A stretch of DNA of 64,000 nt from Pseudomonas sp. GOM6 (GTDB lineage: Bacteria > Pseudomonadota > Gammaproteobacteria > Pseudomonadales > Pseudomonadaceae): the NCBI RefSeq assembly GCF_029537485.1, contig NZ_JARPUS010000004.1, positions 1-64,000 of the forward strand, given 5' to 3'. The notes under the pieces were generated by a model that saw nothing but the letters and a program-made list of their open reading frames with translations, had not been told where the DNA came from and did no database searches. The translations under genes and the position numbers were made by a program. This document shows, piece after piece, positions 17,291-25,265 of this stretch; positions within the stretch are counted from its first letter, which is position 1, and each line of letters opens with the position of its first letter.

Positions 17291-18352
17291 CTATGGATAT
17301 GCGACATCCTGTGTCGTCGTTTTAACTTTTTCGTACAGGGCAGCCATTTTTTTCGCCGAGGCTGCCATTTGCTGTCTTAGCTCAATGGGCTCAAGCACCT
17401 CCACGTGTTCGCCTTGGCTCAGTAGCCACAAATCAAGGCCCTGGCTGAGGCAGAGGCTGCCTGTCATTAGCCACCAGCCATCGTTGGTAGGTTGTAGTTG
17501 TTGATCAGAAGTGAGCGCGTTCTCGTCCAAGCGCTCATAGAGCGTCTGTGAAATACGTAACTTGAGTTGAACCGGGTGCTCGGATTTTTGGCTGATCAGG
17601 CTTTGTCTGGCTTCGAACGAGTTGATGTCGAAGCCCTCGGGGGCCTTGAGATTGTCCACGGTGGTTTTGGCAGCTTGAAAGCGATGCAGGGGGAGTGCGG
17701 CGACTTTGCCTTTTGGTAATCCCTCGAAAATACATGAGAGGTAGATATTGGAGTCCTGATAGGACAGCCCTAGTGGCTTGAGATGAAGCTGGCGTGGCTC
17801 GCTGGCACCGCGTTTCAGGTAGAGAGCCATTATCGAATCATCATCCAGCAGGGCTTGTTGAATAACCTTCAGAACTTCTGGCTTTACTTGACCTGGCTCA
17901 AGGACCACGAAGCGGGTGTTGCTGATGACCTTGCCTGAGCAGTCTTGGCTAGGACGGTTTCCTTTCAACAGTGATGTTGCGTAATCCCGAAGGGGCGCCA
18001 GATTTGCTACCTGCGCCGCCATTCCGAATCTAGCAGCGTGCTCCATGATCATGACGAGGTTCATTGCATCTGTTGGCAGCATGCTCAGTCGCGATAGCGA
18101 TTTCTCTGCCCACCACAGTTTTGCTTTGCCCTTGGGCCTACTGTGCACATGGGGGAATTTCTGTTCGAGTTCGCTGAGGTCACGTTGAATGGTGCGTTTA
18201 CCAACCTGGATGCCCTGATTGGCTACTCGTTGGTGAATGGCGTTGCTATCGAGAGCGCTGTCCTTGCTCGGGAGAAGGCCAAGGATGAGCTCATGGCGGA
18301 GTAGCTGTTCCACACTTCCGTCCCTGCTTGTGTGCGACACAGACTGTCGCAT
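17291..18352 (-). CDS. WYL-domain transcriptional regulator
   Basis: A 353-residue regulator: a DeoR-like winged helix at the N-terminus (ALDSNAIHQRVANQGIQVGK then RTIQRDLSELEQKF), a linker, a WYL domain (IMALYLKRGASEPRQLHLKP, LGLSYQDSNIYLSCIFEG) and a C-terminal WCX extension. WYL regulators often control defence or DNA-damage genes and may sense nucleic acid. The palindrome TGCGACA-N5-TGTCGCA overlaps the ATG at 18352. A GTG at 18313 behind AGGGACGGAAGT is an alternative start that would leave the palindrome wholly upstream. The same palindrome lies before recC, so both genes are probably bound by this protein. Confidence 0.85.
   Translation of the reverse strand: MRQSVSHTSRDGSVEQLLRHELILGLLPSKDSALDSNAIHQRVANQGIQVGKRTIQRDLSELEQKFPHVHSRPKGKAKLWWAEKSLSRLSMLPTDAMNLVMIMEHAARFGMAAQVANLAPLRDYATSLLKGNRPSQDCSGKVISNTRFVVLEPGQVKPEVLKVIQQALLDDDSIMALYLKRGASEPRQLHLKPLGLSYQDSNIYLSCIFEGLPKGKVAALPLHRFQAAKTTVDNLKAPEGFDINSFEARQSLISQKSEHPVQLKLRISQTLYERLDENALTSDQQLQPTNDGWWLMTGSLCLSQGLDLWLLSQGEHVEVLEPIELRQQMAASAKKMAALYEKVKTTTQDVAYP
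18333..18351. promoter_or_regulatory. Palindrome TGCGACA-N5-TGTCGCA at the WYL gene
   Basis: A perfect 7-bp inverted repeat with spacer CAGAC, overlapping the annotated start codon of the WYL gene and 45 bp before the SEL1 gene start, so it is well placed to control both divergent genes. The palindrome upstream of recC matches it at 17 of 19 positions, differing only in the spacer (CAGGG). The same half-sites build the array at 58190-58439. Confidence 0.7.
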
Positions 18353-18396
18353 GGCTGTTGAAAATGGTCAGGCACAATCATCGATGAGGCAGCAGC

Positions 18397-19269
18397 ATGA
18401 GCAAATCTGCGGAAGTCTTCAATCTCATGGATAACCTTCTTCCGCGGGCTGAAGACGTCGAGCTAGCTGGGCCTGACGAGTTGCAACGCCTTTACGCTGG
18501 CATTGGAATGCCATCGCTGAGAGCGATGGAGCTAAGCGGGCAGGCTGGTGTTACCTATCACGAGATCAAGGCAGCCAATCCGCTTCTTGGATTGGTTGAT
18601 CCGATCAGAATTCGAAATCGCTATGTGGAGCTGCGTGAGCAGGCCCTGATTGGTGACGAGAATGCACTCAATGATCTTGGGTGGTGGTGGCTCAACGGTT
18701 TGCGGCTTAAGCCAAATCCAGCTCTCGCCAAGAGGCTGCTGAGGATTGCTGCGGTAATGGGCTCCGCAGAGGCGTTATTCAACCTCGCCGAGCTGGCCTT
18801 TTACGGCAAGGGGTTGACGGTCAATCTGGACTTGGCCATCGACTATTACGAGCAGGCTTTCGAGGCGGGGATTCCCTGTGCTGCGCAAGCATTAGGGAGC
18901 TTGTATGAGCGTGGGGACGAGGGTGTCATCGTCGATCATGGCAAAGCCATCAGTTGGTACAAGAGTGGAGCGGCCGAGCAGGACTTGATGGCGTGCTTCT
19001 CACTTGGCAGGTTGGCTCTGGATGAGGCATCACCCGAGTATGATCCTGCGCTTGGCTTGTATTGGCTGCAGTGGGCGGCCATGAAGGGGCAGGTATTGGC
19101 GACTGAGCGGCTTACCGATTTTTACTTCTCTACCTTCGAGGCCCCGCCGGATCCTGATGGGGGGCTGTTTCGTTTCTGGCGGGATCTGGCGATCAGCCAG
19201 GGAAGCTTGTGGGCAGTGGAGCTCGGTGATTTGGATGCCGATCTTCAATTGGCACGCAACCGCTCATAA
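18397..19269 (+). CDS. SEL1-like repeat protein
   Basis: This 290-residue protein has at least four SEL1/TPR-like helical repeats between residues about 90 and 240, including NPALAKRLLRIAAVMGSAEA, NLDLAIDYYEQAFEAGIPCA and HGKAISWYKSGAAEQDLMAC. There is no signal peptide, so it is cytoplasmic. SEL1 repeats are protein-binding scaffolds. GAGG upstream of the ATG serves as ribosome binding site. It is divergent from the WYL gene and shares its promoter region. In this setting it may be a scaffold or sensor for the neighbouring unknown proteins. Confidence 0.75.
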   Translation: MSKSAEVFNLMDNLLPRAEDVELAGPDELQRLYAGIGMPSLRAMELSGQAGVTYHEIKAANPLLGLVDPIRIRNRYVELREQALIGDENALNDLGWWWLNGLRLKPNPALAKRLLRIAAVMGSAEALFNLAELAFYGKGLTVNLDLAIDYYEQAFEAGIPCAAQALGSLYERGDEGVIVDHGKAISWYKSGAAEQDLMACFSLGRLALDEASPEYDPALGLYWLQWAAMKGQVLATERLTDFYFSTFEAPPDPDGGLFRFWRDLAISQGSLWAVELGDLDADLQLARNRS

Positions 19270-19361
19270 TATGCCGGTGGTGCTCTAACCAAAGACGTAA
19301 CGTGGATGTCAGGGCCGTATAGTCGAGGCATCGGGTCTGAAATATGGAAATAGGGGGATAG

Positions 19362-20900
19362 ATGGACCGAAATAAATTTCTCGCACAGCCGGATGTTCGT
19401 GGATTCATCGATTGGCTGTGTCTGAACCTTGCTGATCTCAATGTGCACCTGCGCTTCAGCCCGAGTCGTTTCGTAAGAGGGGGGATTGATCGGCAGGTGG
19501 TAGGAATCGAAGCGGTTCATGCTCTCTATCGCTGGGAAAATAGCTGGAGTGACTACCAGACTGGGCGGTTGGTGAGGTCTGACGACTGGAAGAGTACGAG
19601 CATCTCCCTCGATCTTTTGCGAGACCGTCTGTTGACTGCTATGGCCAATGGCTGCGAGGCCACCACTTACAAGGCGTGTCTCGCAGTGTTGAAATGGGGC
19701 GGCGTACGTGGCGCGGTTCCCTTTCTGAATCGGTTGCAGCAACAGGGAAAATTGGTGCAGTACCTCGATAGCTGTCGGCCGTTGTTTGTCCTAAATGGCA
19801 GTCAAACGCTCTCCCAGTTGAATAAGCAAAGCATTTGGCGCTTCGATGCAGGCCTGACCAAGATTCATTCGCTGCTTGATACGACAGGATCCCCCATTTA
19901 CGACAGCCGGGTTGGGGCAGCTATAGCAATGCTCTATACCCTTTATCGTCAGCGGGCGACAGCGAGTTCCGTGCTGACTTTCCCGACGGGGGCGGCGCGA
20001 GGAGATCAGATTCGTGATCCGGGCGAGCTTGGATTTGCAAAGGCTCCTCAGTTCTTTACTCGGAGTGTGCCTGCCGAGCGCTGGGCTCAGAGTCAGGTGG
20101 AGCTCGGTTGGATTGTGTGCGAAACGCTTCAGCAAGCGCCCCATCTGTTCTCTGGTTCACTGGCGGAACGCTGTCGGTCATTTGAGGCCGCATTGTTCAT
20201 GATTGGGTACGATCTGCGCTGCCTTGTATTGCCTGGCTTCGCGACTGTATCGGGTGTAGCAATTCCCACTACTTCGAGCAGCCGAAAGGCGAATCACGTT
20301 GAAACGAAGAGCGTCTGCACTTGGGTGCCAACTAGTTTTCCTTTCCCCCAGGTTCTAGATGAATACCTTGCGTGCAGCCGTGTGGCGGGGCATGCCATTG
20401 ATCTATCCGCTTTTCGCCAGTGGCAGACCATAGTGAAAGGGCGCACCCTGGGTACGGCCAGGTCATATTGCTTTCCTTTCAAGAGCGCCGAGTTTGATTT
20501 GGTTAGTTACAGCCTCGACGATCTTGAGCTGATTGCTCGCGGTGGAGAAACTGGCTTGAAGGTGCTCAGTGCCGGTGAAACTGGGTTCGTTGCAGGAGAC
20601 GAGCGCGAGCAGGTGTGTCTGGTATGTATATTTCTTTGCGGTCGATCCACGCAATTGGCTATTCAATACCAGATATCTCCCCTTGATATTCTGGTGAAGG
20701 CAGGGTTTGCCGGCATATGTAGTTCGGCGAAGCTGCTTCGTCGCATTGGGCAGGCAGTGGGGCAGCATTTTGACTTGCTTGACGGTGAACAACCCACCGA
20801 ATTGTTCACGACATTTTTTGGTCAGACACTGGCTGATCTAGATGATCAGCTTCAGCGCAGTGTCCAAATGTCGACATTTCTAGTTGGCCACGATCGCTAG
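19362..20900 (+). CDS. Unknown 512-residue protein
   Basis: No domain recognised. There is no signal peptide or membrane segment. Visible features are an N-terminal region rich in aromatic and basic residues (HLRFSPSRFVRGGIDRQVVG), a central helix pair (IYDSRVGAAIAMLYTLYRQR followed by RCRSFEAALFMIGYDLRCLV) and a C-terminal part with a Cys-containing VCLVCIFLCGRS segment. The YDSRVGAA helix recalls helical DNA-glycosylase-like proteins of restriction loci, but I cannot establish this. It follows the SEL1 gene by 92 bp on the same strand and is probably in its operon. Confidence 0.6.
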   Translation: MDRNKFLAQPDVRGFIDWLCLNLADLNVHLRFSPSRFVRGGIDRQVVGIEAVHALYRWENSWSDYQTGRLVRSDDWKSTSISLDLLRDRLLTAMANGCEATTYKACLAVLKWGGVRGAVPFLNRLQQQGKLVQYLDSCRPLFVLNGSQTLSQLNKQSIWRFDAGLTKIHSLLDTTGSPIYDSRVGAAIAMLYTLYRQRATASSVLTFPTGAARGDQIRDPGELGFAKAPQFFTRSVPAERWAQSQVELGWIVCETLQQAPHLFSGSLAERCRSFEAALFMIGYDLRCLVLPGFATVSGVAIPTTSSSRKANHVETKSVCTWVPTSFPFPQVLDEYLACSRVAGHAIDLSAFRQWQTIVKGRTLGTARSYCFPFKSAEFDLVSYSLDDLELIARGGETGLKVLSAGETGFVAGDEREQVCLVCIFLCGRSTQLAIQYQISPLDILVKAGFAGICSSAKLLRRIGQAVGQHFDLLDGEQPTELFTTFFGQTLADLDDQLQRSVQMSTFLVGHDR

Positions 20901-21070
20901 TAGAGCAGCATCAACCTCGGCCACTCAGGTGGTTGGCTCCCTGCTGCCTTGCTTTTCGCGCTTCAGCTCCTGGAACTTGCGGTAGTGTTCATTAGTGTTT
21001 TTTAGCGCGCGAGATGCAGAGGGGCTATGGCAACTGTAGCTGCTAGTGATGTGTTTCTGAGGAGTCTGAC

Positions 21071-21664
21071 ATGGAGCTATTCCGGGCGATCCCGGCCAGT
21101 CAAGTGATTATGTCGGGAAAAGGAATTCGTCGTCATTTGACGATGCGGATTCCGAGCAATGTTCCCTATGTTGTCGACAACCTCTGGGAGTCTCTCCGGC
21201 CGAAAAATATGCCGTCCCGCCGGCATGCAATTTACGCCAGCCCAACTCCTGAGCTCGCCTTGCAGAATGCCAGTGCTCAGCTGGCGGATGGCGATGAATA
21301 CGTTGCCTGCCGGGTTGTTGTAGAACCGCAGAAAATCCGTATTGCTCAGCTTCAAGTGACCGATGCGCGCTACCACAGCGACATCCGTTTGATTGGCAAG
21401 TGGATCAGTCAGCATGGGCAGGAGTTGGCTGAGCTTTCGTTGGATCAAAAGCAGAAGCTTGCACCGCTCTTTATGCCGGGCCTGCATCGACGTGAGCTGA
21501 CCGAGCTGTGGAAGGCCCATCCGTTGGTAGCCGCGTTTTGCGCTTATGTGCGGCAGCATTCTTCGTTCTGGTCCTCTGCATCCGACACGCCTCAATCTTC
21601 GGATGGCGAGCTGTTCTTTGAGTTGGTCGGTGATACCGATACCTACCGGCTTGAAGTCATTTGA
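21071..21664 (+). CDS. Unknown 197-residue protein
   Basis: Cytoplasmic, with no family recognised for certain. The N-terminal half (MELFRAIPASQVI, then NLWESLRPKNMPSRRHAIYA and SPTPELALQNASAQLADGDE) has an Arg near the start and a YAS-P-T-P-E-L-A segment, reminiscent of ADP-ribosyltransferase-like or RES-type small proteins; the catalytic pattern is not complete enough to claim. GAGG of 'ctgaggagtctgac' gives a ribosome binding site. It lies between the unknown 19362 gene and the recC operator. A co-regulated role with recBCD is conceivable. Confidence 0.6.
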   Translation: MELFRAIPASQVIMSGKGIRRHLTMRIPSNVPYVVDNLWESLRPKNMPSRRHAIYASPTPELALQNASAQLADGDEYVACRVVVEPQKIRIAQLQVTDARYHSDIRLIGKWISQHGQELAELSLDQKQKLAPLFMPGLHRRELTELWKAHPLVAAFCAYVRQHSSFWSSASDTPQSSDGELFFELVGDTDTYRLEVI

Positions 21665-21737
21665 GGTTGCCGGAGCGGTTCTCCAATCGCTGCCTTAGTT
21701 CAACGACGTCACTTTGCTTCTTCCGTGAAAGATCCCG

Positions 21738-21756
21738 TGCGACACAGGGTGTCGCA
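21738..21756. promoter_or_regulatory. Palindrome TGCGACA-N5-TGTCGCA upstream of recC
   Basis: A perfect 7-bp inverted repeat with spacer CAGGG, 48 bp before the recC start. It matches the palindrome at the WYL gene (18333-18351) except for two spacer bases, and the flanking G and T are also shared. It is the only such site in front of the recCBD operon. Repression or activation of recBCD by the WYL protein is inferred. Confidence 0.65.
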
Positions 21757-21803
21757 TGTGTTGATTAGCTTTCACTCCAGCGTACCCAGAGGGATGTGTG
21801 TCT

Positions 21804-24800
21804 ATGCAGGAGCTTCAGCCTGGTCTTGTTGTCATCCATGGCAATCATCTAGAAGAACTGCGAGCCCTCGCGGTGCAGTGGATGCGCAGTCACCCGCTGC
21901 GACCACTGGAGAACGAAGTGCTGCTGGTGCAGAGCAATGGCATCGCCCAGTGGCTGAAGCTGGCGCTGGCCGAAGACCCGCACAACGGCGGCTGCGGTAT
22001 TGCCGCGGCGCTGGATGTGCAACTGCCCGCGCGCTTTCTGTGGCAGGTGTATCGCTCGGTGCTTGGGGCGCAAACCACCCCGCAGTCTTCGCCGCTGGAC
22101 AAGGCCGCCCTGAGCTGGCGGCTGATGCGTCTGTTGCCGAGCTTGCTGGAAAAGCCGGTGTTCGCAAGCCTGCAGCGCTTTTTGGAACAGGACGACGAAC
22201 AGCGCAAGCTGCACCAACTGTGCGAGCGGCTGGCGGACTTGTTCGACCAATACCAGGTGTACCGCGCCGATTGGCTGGAAGACTGGGCTGTCGGGCGCGA
22301 TCAACTGCGGCACATCAAGGGCACTGCGCAGCCGTTGGATGCGCCGAACCTGTGGCAGGCGCAGCTATGGCGCGAGGTACTGGCAGACGTAGGCGAAGGC
22401 GCGCTTGAGCAAAGCCGCGCTGGGGTGCACAAACGCTTCGTCGCCCACCTGCGCAGCGCCGCCCAGGCGCCGAAGGGGCTGCCACGCCGAGTTGTGGTGT
22501 TCGGTATTTCCTCGATGCCCGCACAAGTGCTTGAAGCGCTGAAGGAGCTTTCCCGCTACAGCCAAGTGCTGTTGTGCGTGCACAACCCTTGCCGCCACCA
22601 CTGGGGCGACATCGTTGCCGATAAAGACCTGCTGGCGCACCACTACCGTCGCCAGCCTGCCCGAGAGGTTGGCACCGTAGCGAACGAGCATGGCCAAGCC
22701 TTGCTCGCTGCCTGGGGCAAGCAGGGGCGCGACTATATCAACCTGCTCGACCAGCACGACGAACCCGGCAGCTATCGCCACCTGCTCGACGGCCTCAATG
22801 GCGGGCGTATCGACCTGTTTACCGAGCCGGATACCACAACCCTGCTAGGCCAGTTGCAAAGCGACATTCTCGAACTGCGCCCTTTGGCGGAAAGCCGCGA
22901 AACCTGGGACCCGGTAGAGGTTAGTGCCGACCGCTCGCTGCGTTTTCACGTGGTGCACAGCATGCAGCGCGAAGTGGAAGTGCTGCACGACCAACTGCTC
23001 GCCCGCTTCAGCGCCGACCCACAATTGAGCCCGCGCGATGTGATCGTGATGGTGCCGGACATCAACGCCTACACCCCGCATATAGAAGCGGTGTTCGGAC
23101 AGGTGCCGCGTCACGACCCGCGCTACTTGCCCTTCACCGTGTCCGACCAAGGCCAACGCGGTCGCCAGCCGCTGCTGATCGCGCTGGAGCACCTGCTCAA
23201 GCTGCCCCACAGCCGCTTCGCTGCCAGCGACATTCTCGACCTGCTGGACGTGCCGGCCCTGCGCGCACGTTTCGCGATCAACGAAGCGGACGTGCCGACC
23301 CTGCAGCGCTGGATCGAGGGTGCCGGGGTGCGCTGGGGGCTGGATGCCCAACAGCGCGAAAGCCTGGGTATGCCGCAGGGCCTGGAGCAGAACACCTGGC
23401 GCTTCGGCATGCGCCGCATGCTGCTGGGCTACGCCGTTGGGCGTGGGCCTGAGCTCAACGGCATCGAGCCCTACGATGAAGTGTCGGGGCTGGAAGCGGC
23501 CCTGGCCGGCCCGCTGCTGACCTTGCTCGACCACTTGGAAGTCGCTCTTCAGGAGCTTCAGCAACCGGCCACACCCGTGCAGTGGGCCGAGCGCCTGCAA
23601 GCCTTGTTGAAGGTGTTCTTCCGCTCGGAGAGCGATGCCGAAGAGTTGCTGCTCAACCAGTTGCTCAAGCTGCTTGAAGGTTGGCTGCGCACCTGCGAGC
23701 TGGCGCAGTTCGCGCAGCCACTGCCGCTGAGCGTGGTGCACGAAGCCTGGCTCAGCGGCATCGAGGACGGTGGCTTGTCGCAGCGTTTTCTGGCCGGTGC
23801 GGTGAACTTCTGCACCCTGATGCCGATGCGGGCGATTCCGTTCAAGGTGGTTTGCCTGCTGGGCATGAACGATGGCGATTACCCGCGCCAGCAATCGCCG
23901 GTCGATTTCGACCTGATGCGCAACGACTATCGCCCAGGTGACCGGTCGCGACGTGAAGATGACCGCTACCTGCTGCTCGAAGCCCTGCTCTCGGCTCGCA
24001 AGCAACTGTATGTGAGCTGGGTGGGCCGTAATATTCGCGACAACAGCGAGCGCGTGCCCTCGGTGCTGATCGGCCAGCTACGCGACCACCTGGCCAACGG
24101 CTGGCGCTCGGCCAGCGGCCAACCGTTGCTGCCCGCACTGACCCAGGAGCACCCGCTACAACCCTTCAGCGCCGCGTACTTCGCTAACCAGCCGGGGCCT
24201 GATGGCTTGTTCACCTATTCCAGCGAGTGGCGCGAGGTGCACGACGAACATGCCTTGCAGCCAGAAGGCGAGCGCTTGCCCGCGCCGGTTCAGGACACAC
24301 CGTTGAACCTGCGCCAACTTTCCGAGTTCGTACGCGACCCGGTGGGCGCCTTCTTCACCCAGCGCTTGAAGGTCAATTTCGATGACGACGAGTTGGTCAA
24401 CCGCGATGACGAAGCCTTCCTGCTCGATGGCCTGGAAAACTGGCAGCACCAGGACAGGCTCACCCAGGCGCTAAAGCGCTGGGTAGAGGAGGCGTACGAC
24501 CCCGAACAGGCCGCGACCGAACTGGGCCTGCAAGTGCAGCGCCTGCAACGCGAGGGCGCCTTGCCGCTGGGCGGCTTCGGCACCTTGAGCGCCTCGGCGC
24601 TGGTGGGGCCGATGCCGGGCCTGCTGGCGCGCTACCACGCGCAACTGCAAGCCTGGCCTGAGCTGGAAGAGGGCCAGAGCGCTGCCGTTATCGACGCCAC
24701 CGACGAGCTTCCCGGCCTCAAGGACTGGCTGGGTGGCATTCGCCGCAATGCGTTGGATGAGCGAGCCTACCTGCAACTGGACAGCAAAAAGCTGTGCACC

Positions 24801-25265
24801 GACGACAGCTATTGCTGGCACCACTTGGTGCGGCCTTGGTTGCGGCACCTGGCGTTGCAGTTGAACGGGCCTGCCTGCACGACGATTCTGGTGGGCTTGA
24901 ATGGGGACGTGGTGTTCCAGCCAGTGCCCGCGCAACAGGCGCAGAAACAGTTGCAAGCGCTGCTCGAAGCCTGGGTGGCGGGCATGCAGGAGCCGCTGCC
25001 GGTGGCCTGCAAAAGTGCTTTCGTCTGGTTGGCTGCGGGCGGGGAGAACAGTGACAACGGCGAGGCGGCCTACGCCAAGGCGCGTGAAACCTACGAAGGT
25101 AGCTACACGTTCGAGGGCGAGGTGCAGCGCTCGTTCGCCCAGCGGCGGGCTTACCCCGACTTCGACCAACTGTGCGCAAGCGGCCAGTTCCCAGCCTGGG
25201 CCAAGCACTTGTATGGCGGCTTGTTCGGCCACTTCACCCCGACCGACGCAGGGAGCGACCAATGA
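21804..25265 (+). CDS. recC: RecBCD enzyme subunit RecC
   Basis: A 1153-residue RecC (exodeoxyribonuclease V gamma): N-terminal inactivated helicase domains (LENEVLLVQSNGIAQWLKLA, VFGISSMPAQVLEALKELSR), the middle SF1-like motifs (MPMRAIPFKVVCLLGMNDGD; LMRNDYRPGDRSRREDDRYL) and a C-terminal nuclease-like fold that binds the single strand. RecC splits the duplex and scans for Chi. ATG 21804 has AGAGGGA 9 nt upstream; an in-frame GTG at 21798 is the alternative. It overlaps recB by 4 bp. The gene order C-B-D is the Pseudomonas order, but the WYL-type operator and the unknown genes in front are unusual. Confidence 0.93.
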   Translation: MQELQPGLVVIHGNHLEELRALAVQWMRSHPLRPLENEVLLVQSNGIAQWLKLALAEDPHNGGCGIAAALDVQLPARFLWQVYRSVLGAQTTPQSSPLDKAALSWRLMRLLPSLLEKPVFASLQRFLEQDDEQRKLHQLCERLADLFDQYQVYRADWLEDWAVGRDQLRHIKGTAQPLDAPNLWQAQLWREVLADVGEGALEQSRAGVHKRFVAHLRSAAQAPKGLPRRVVVFGISSMPAQVLEALKELSRYSQVLLCVHNPCRHHWGDIVADKDLLAHHYRRQPAREVGTVANEHGQALLAAWGKQGRDYINLLDQHDEPGSYRHLLDGLNGGRIDLFTEPDTTTLLGQLQSDILELRPLAESRETWDPVEVSADRSLRFHVVHSMQREVEVLHDQLLARFSADPQLSPRDVIVMVPDINAYTPHIEAVFGQVPRHDPRYLPFTVSDQGQRGRQPLLIALEHLLKLPHSRFAASDILDLLDVPALRARFAINEADVPTLQRWIEGAGVRWGLDAQQRESLGMPQGLEQNTWRFGMRRMLLGYAVGRGPELNGIEPYDEVSGLEAALAGPLLTLLDHLEVALQELQQPATPVQWAERLQALLKVFFRSESDAEELLLNQLLKLLEGWLRTCELAQFAQPLPLSVVHEAWLSGIEDGGLSQRFLAGAVNFCTLMPMRAIPFKVVCLLGMNDGDYPRQQSPVDFDLMRNDYRPGDRSRREDDRYLLLEALLSARKQLYVSWVGRNIRDNSERVPSVLIGQLRDHLANGWRSASGQPLLPALTQEHPLQPFSAAYFANQPGPDGLFTYSSEWREVHDEHALQPEGERLPAPVQDTPLNLRQLSEFVRDPVGAFFTQRLKVNFDDDELVNRDDEAFLLDGLENWQHQDRLTQALKRWVEEAYDPEQAATELGLQVQRLQREGALPLGGFGTLSASALVGPMPGLLARYHAQLQAWPELEEGQSAAVIDATDELPGLKDWLGGIRRNALDERAYLQLDSKKLCTDDSYCWHHLVRPWLRHLALQLNGPACTTILVGLNGDVVFQPVPAQQAQKQLQALLEAWVAGMQEPLPVACKSAFVWLAAGGENSDNGEAAYAKARETYEGSYTFEGEVQRSFAQRRAYPDFDQLCASGQFPAWAKHLYGGLFGHFTPTDAGSDQ

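Noticed and set aside
20925..21050. Minus-strand frame SASRALKNTNEHYRKFQELK ending in a stop at 20925
   Set aside because: The composition is protein-like, but there is no start codon or recognised family and it lies in a 170-bp gap; at most a remnant.
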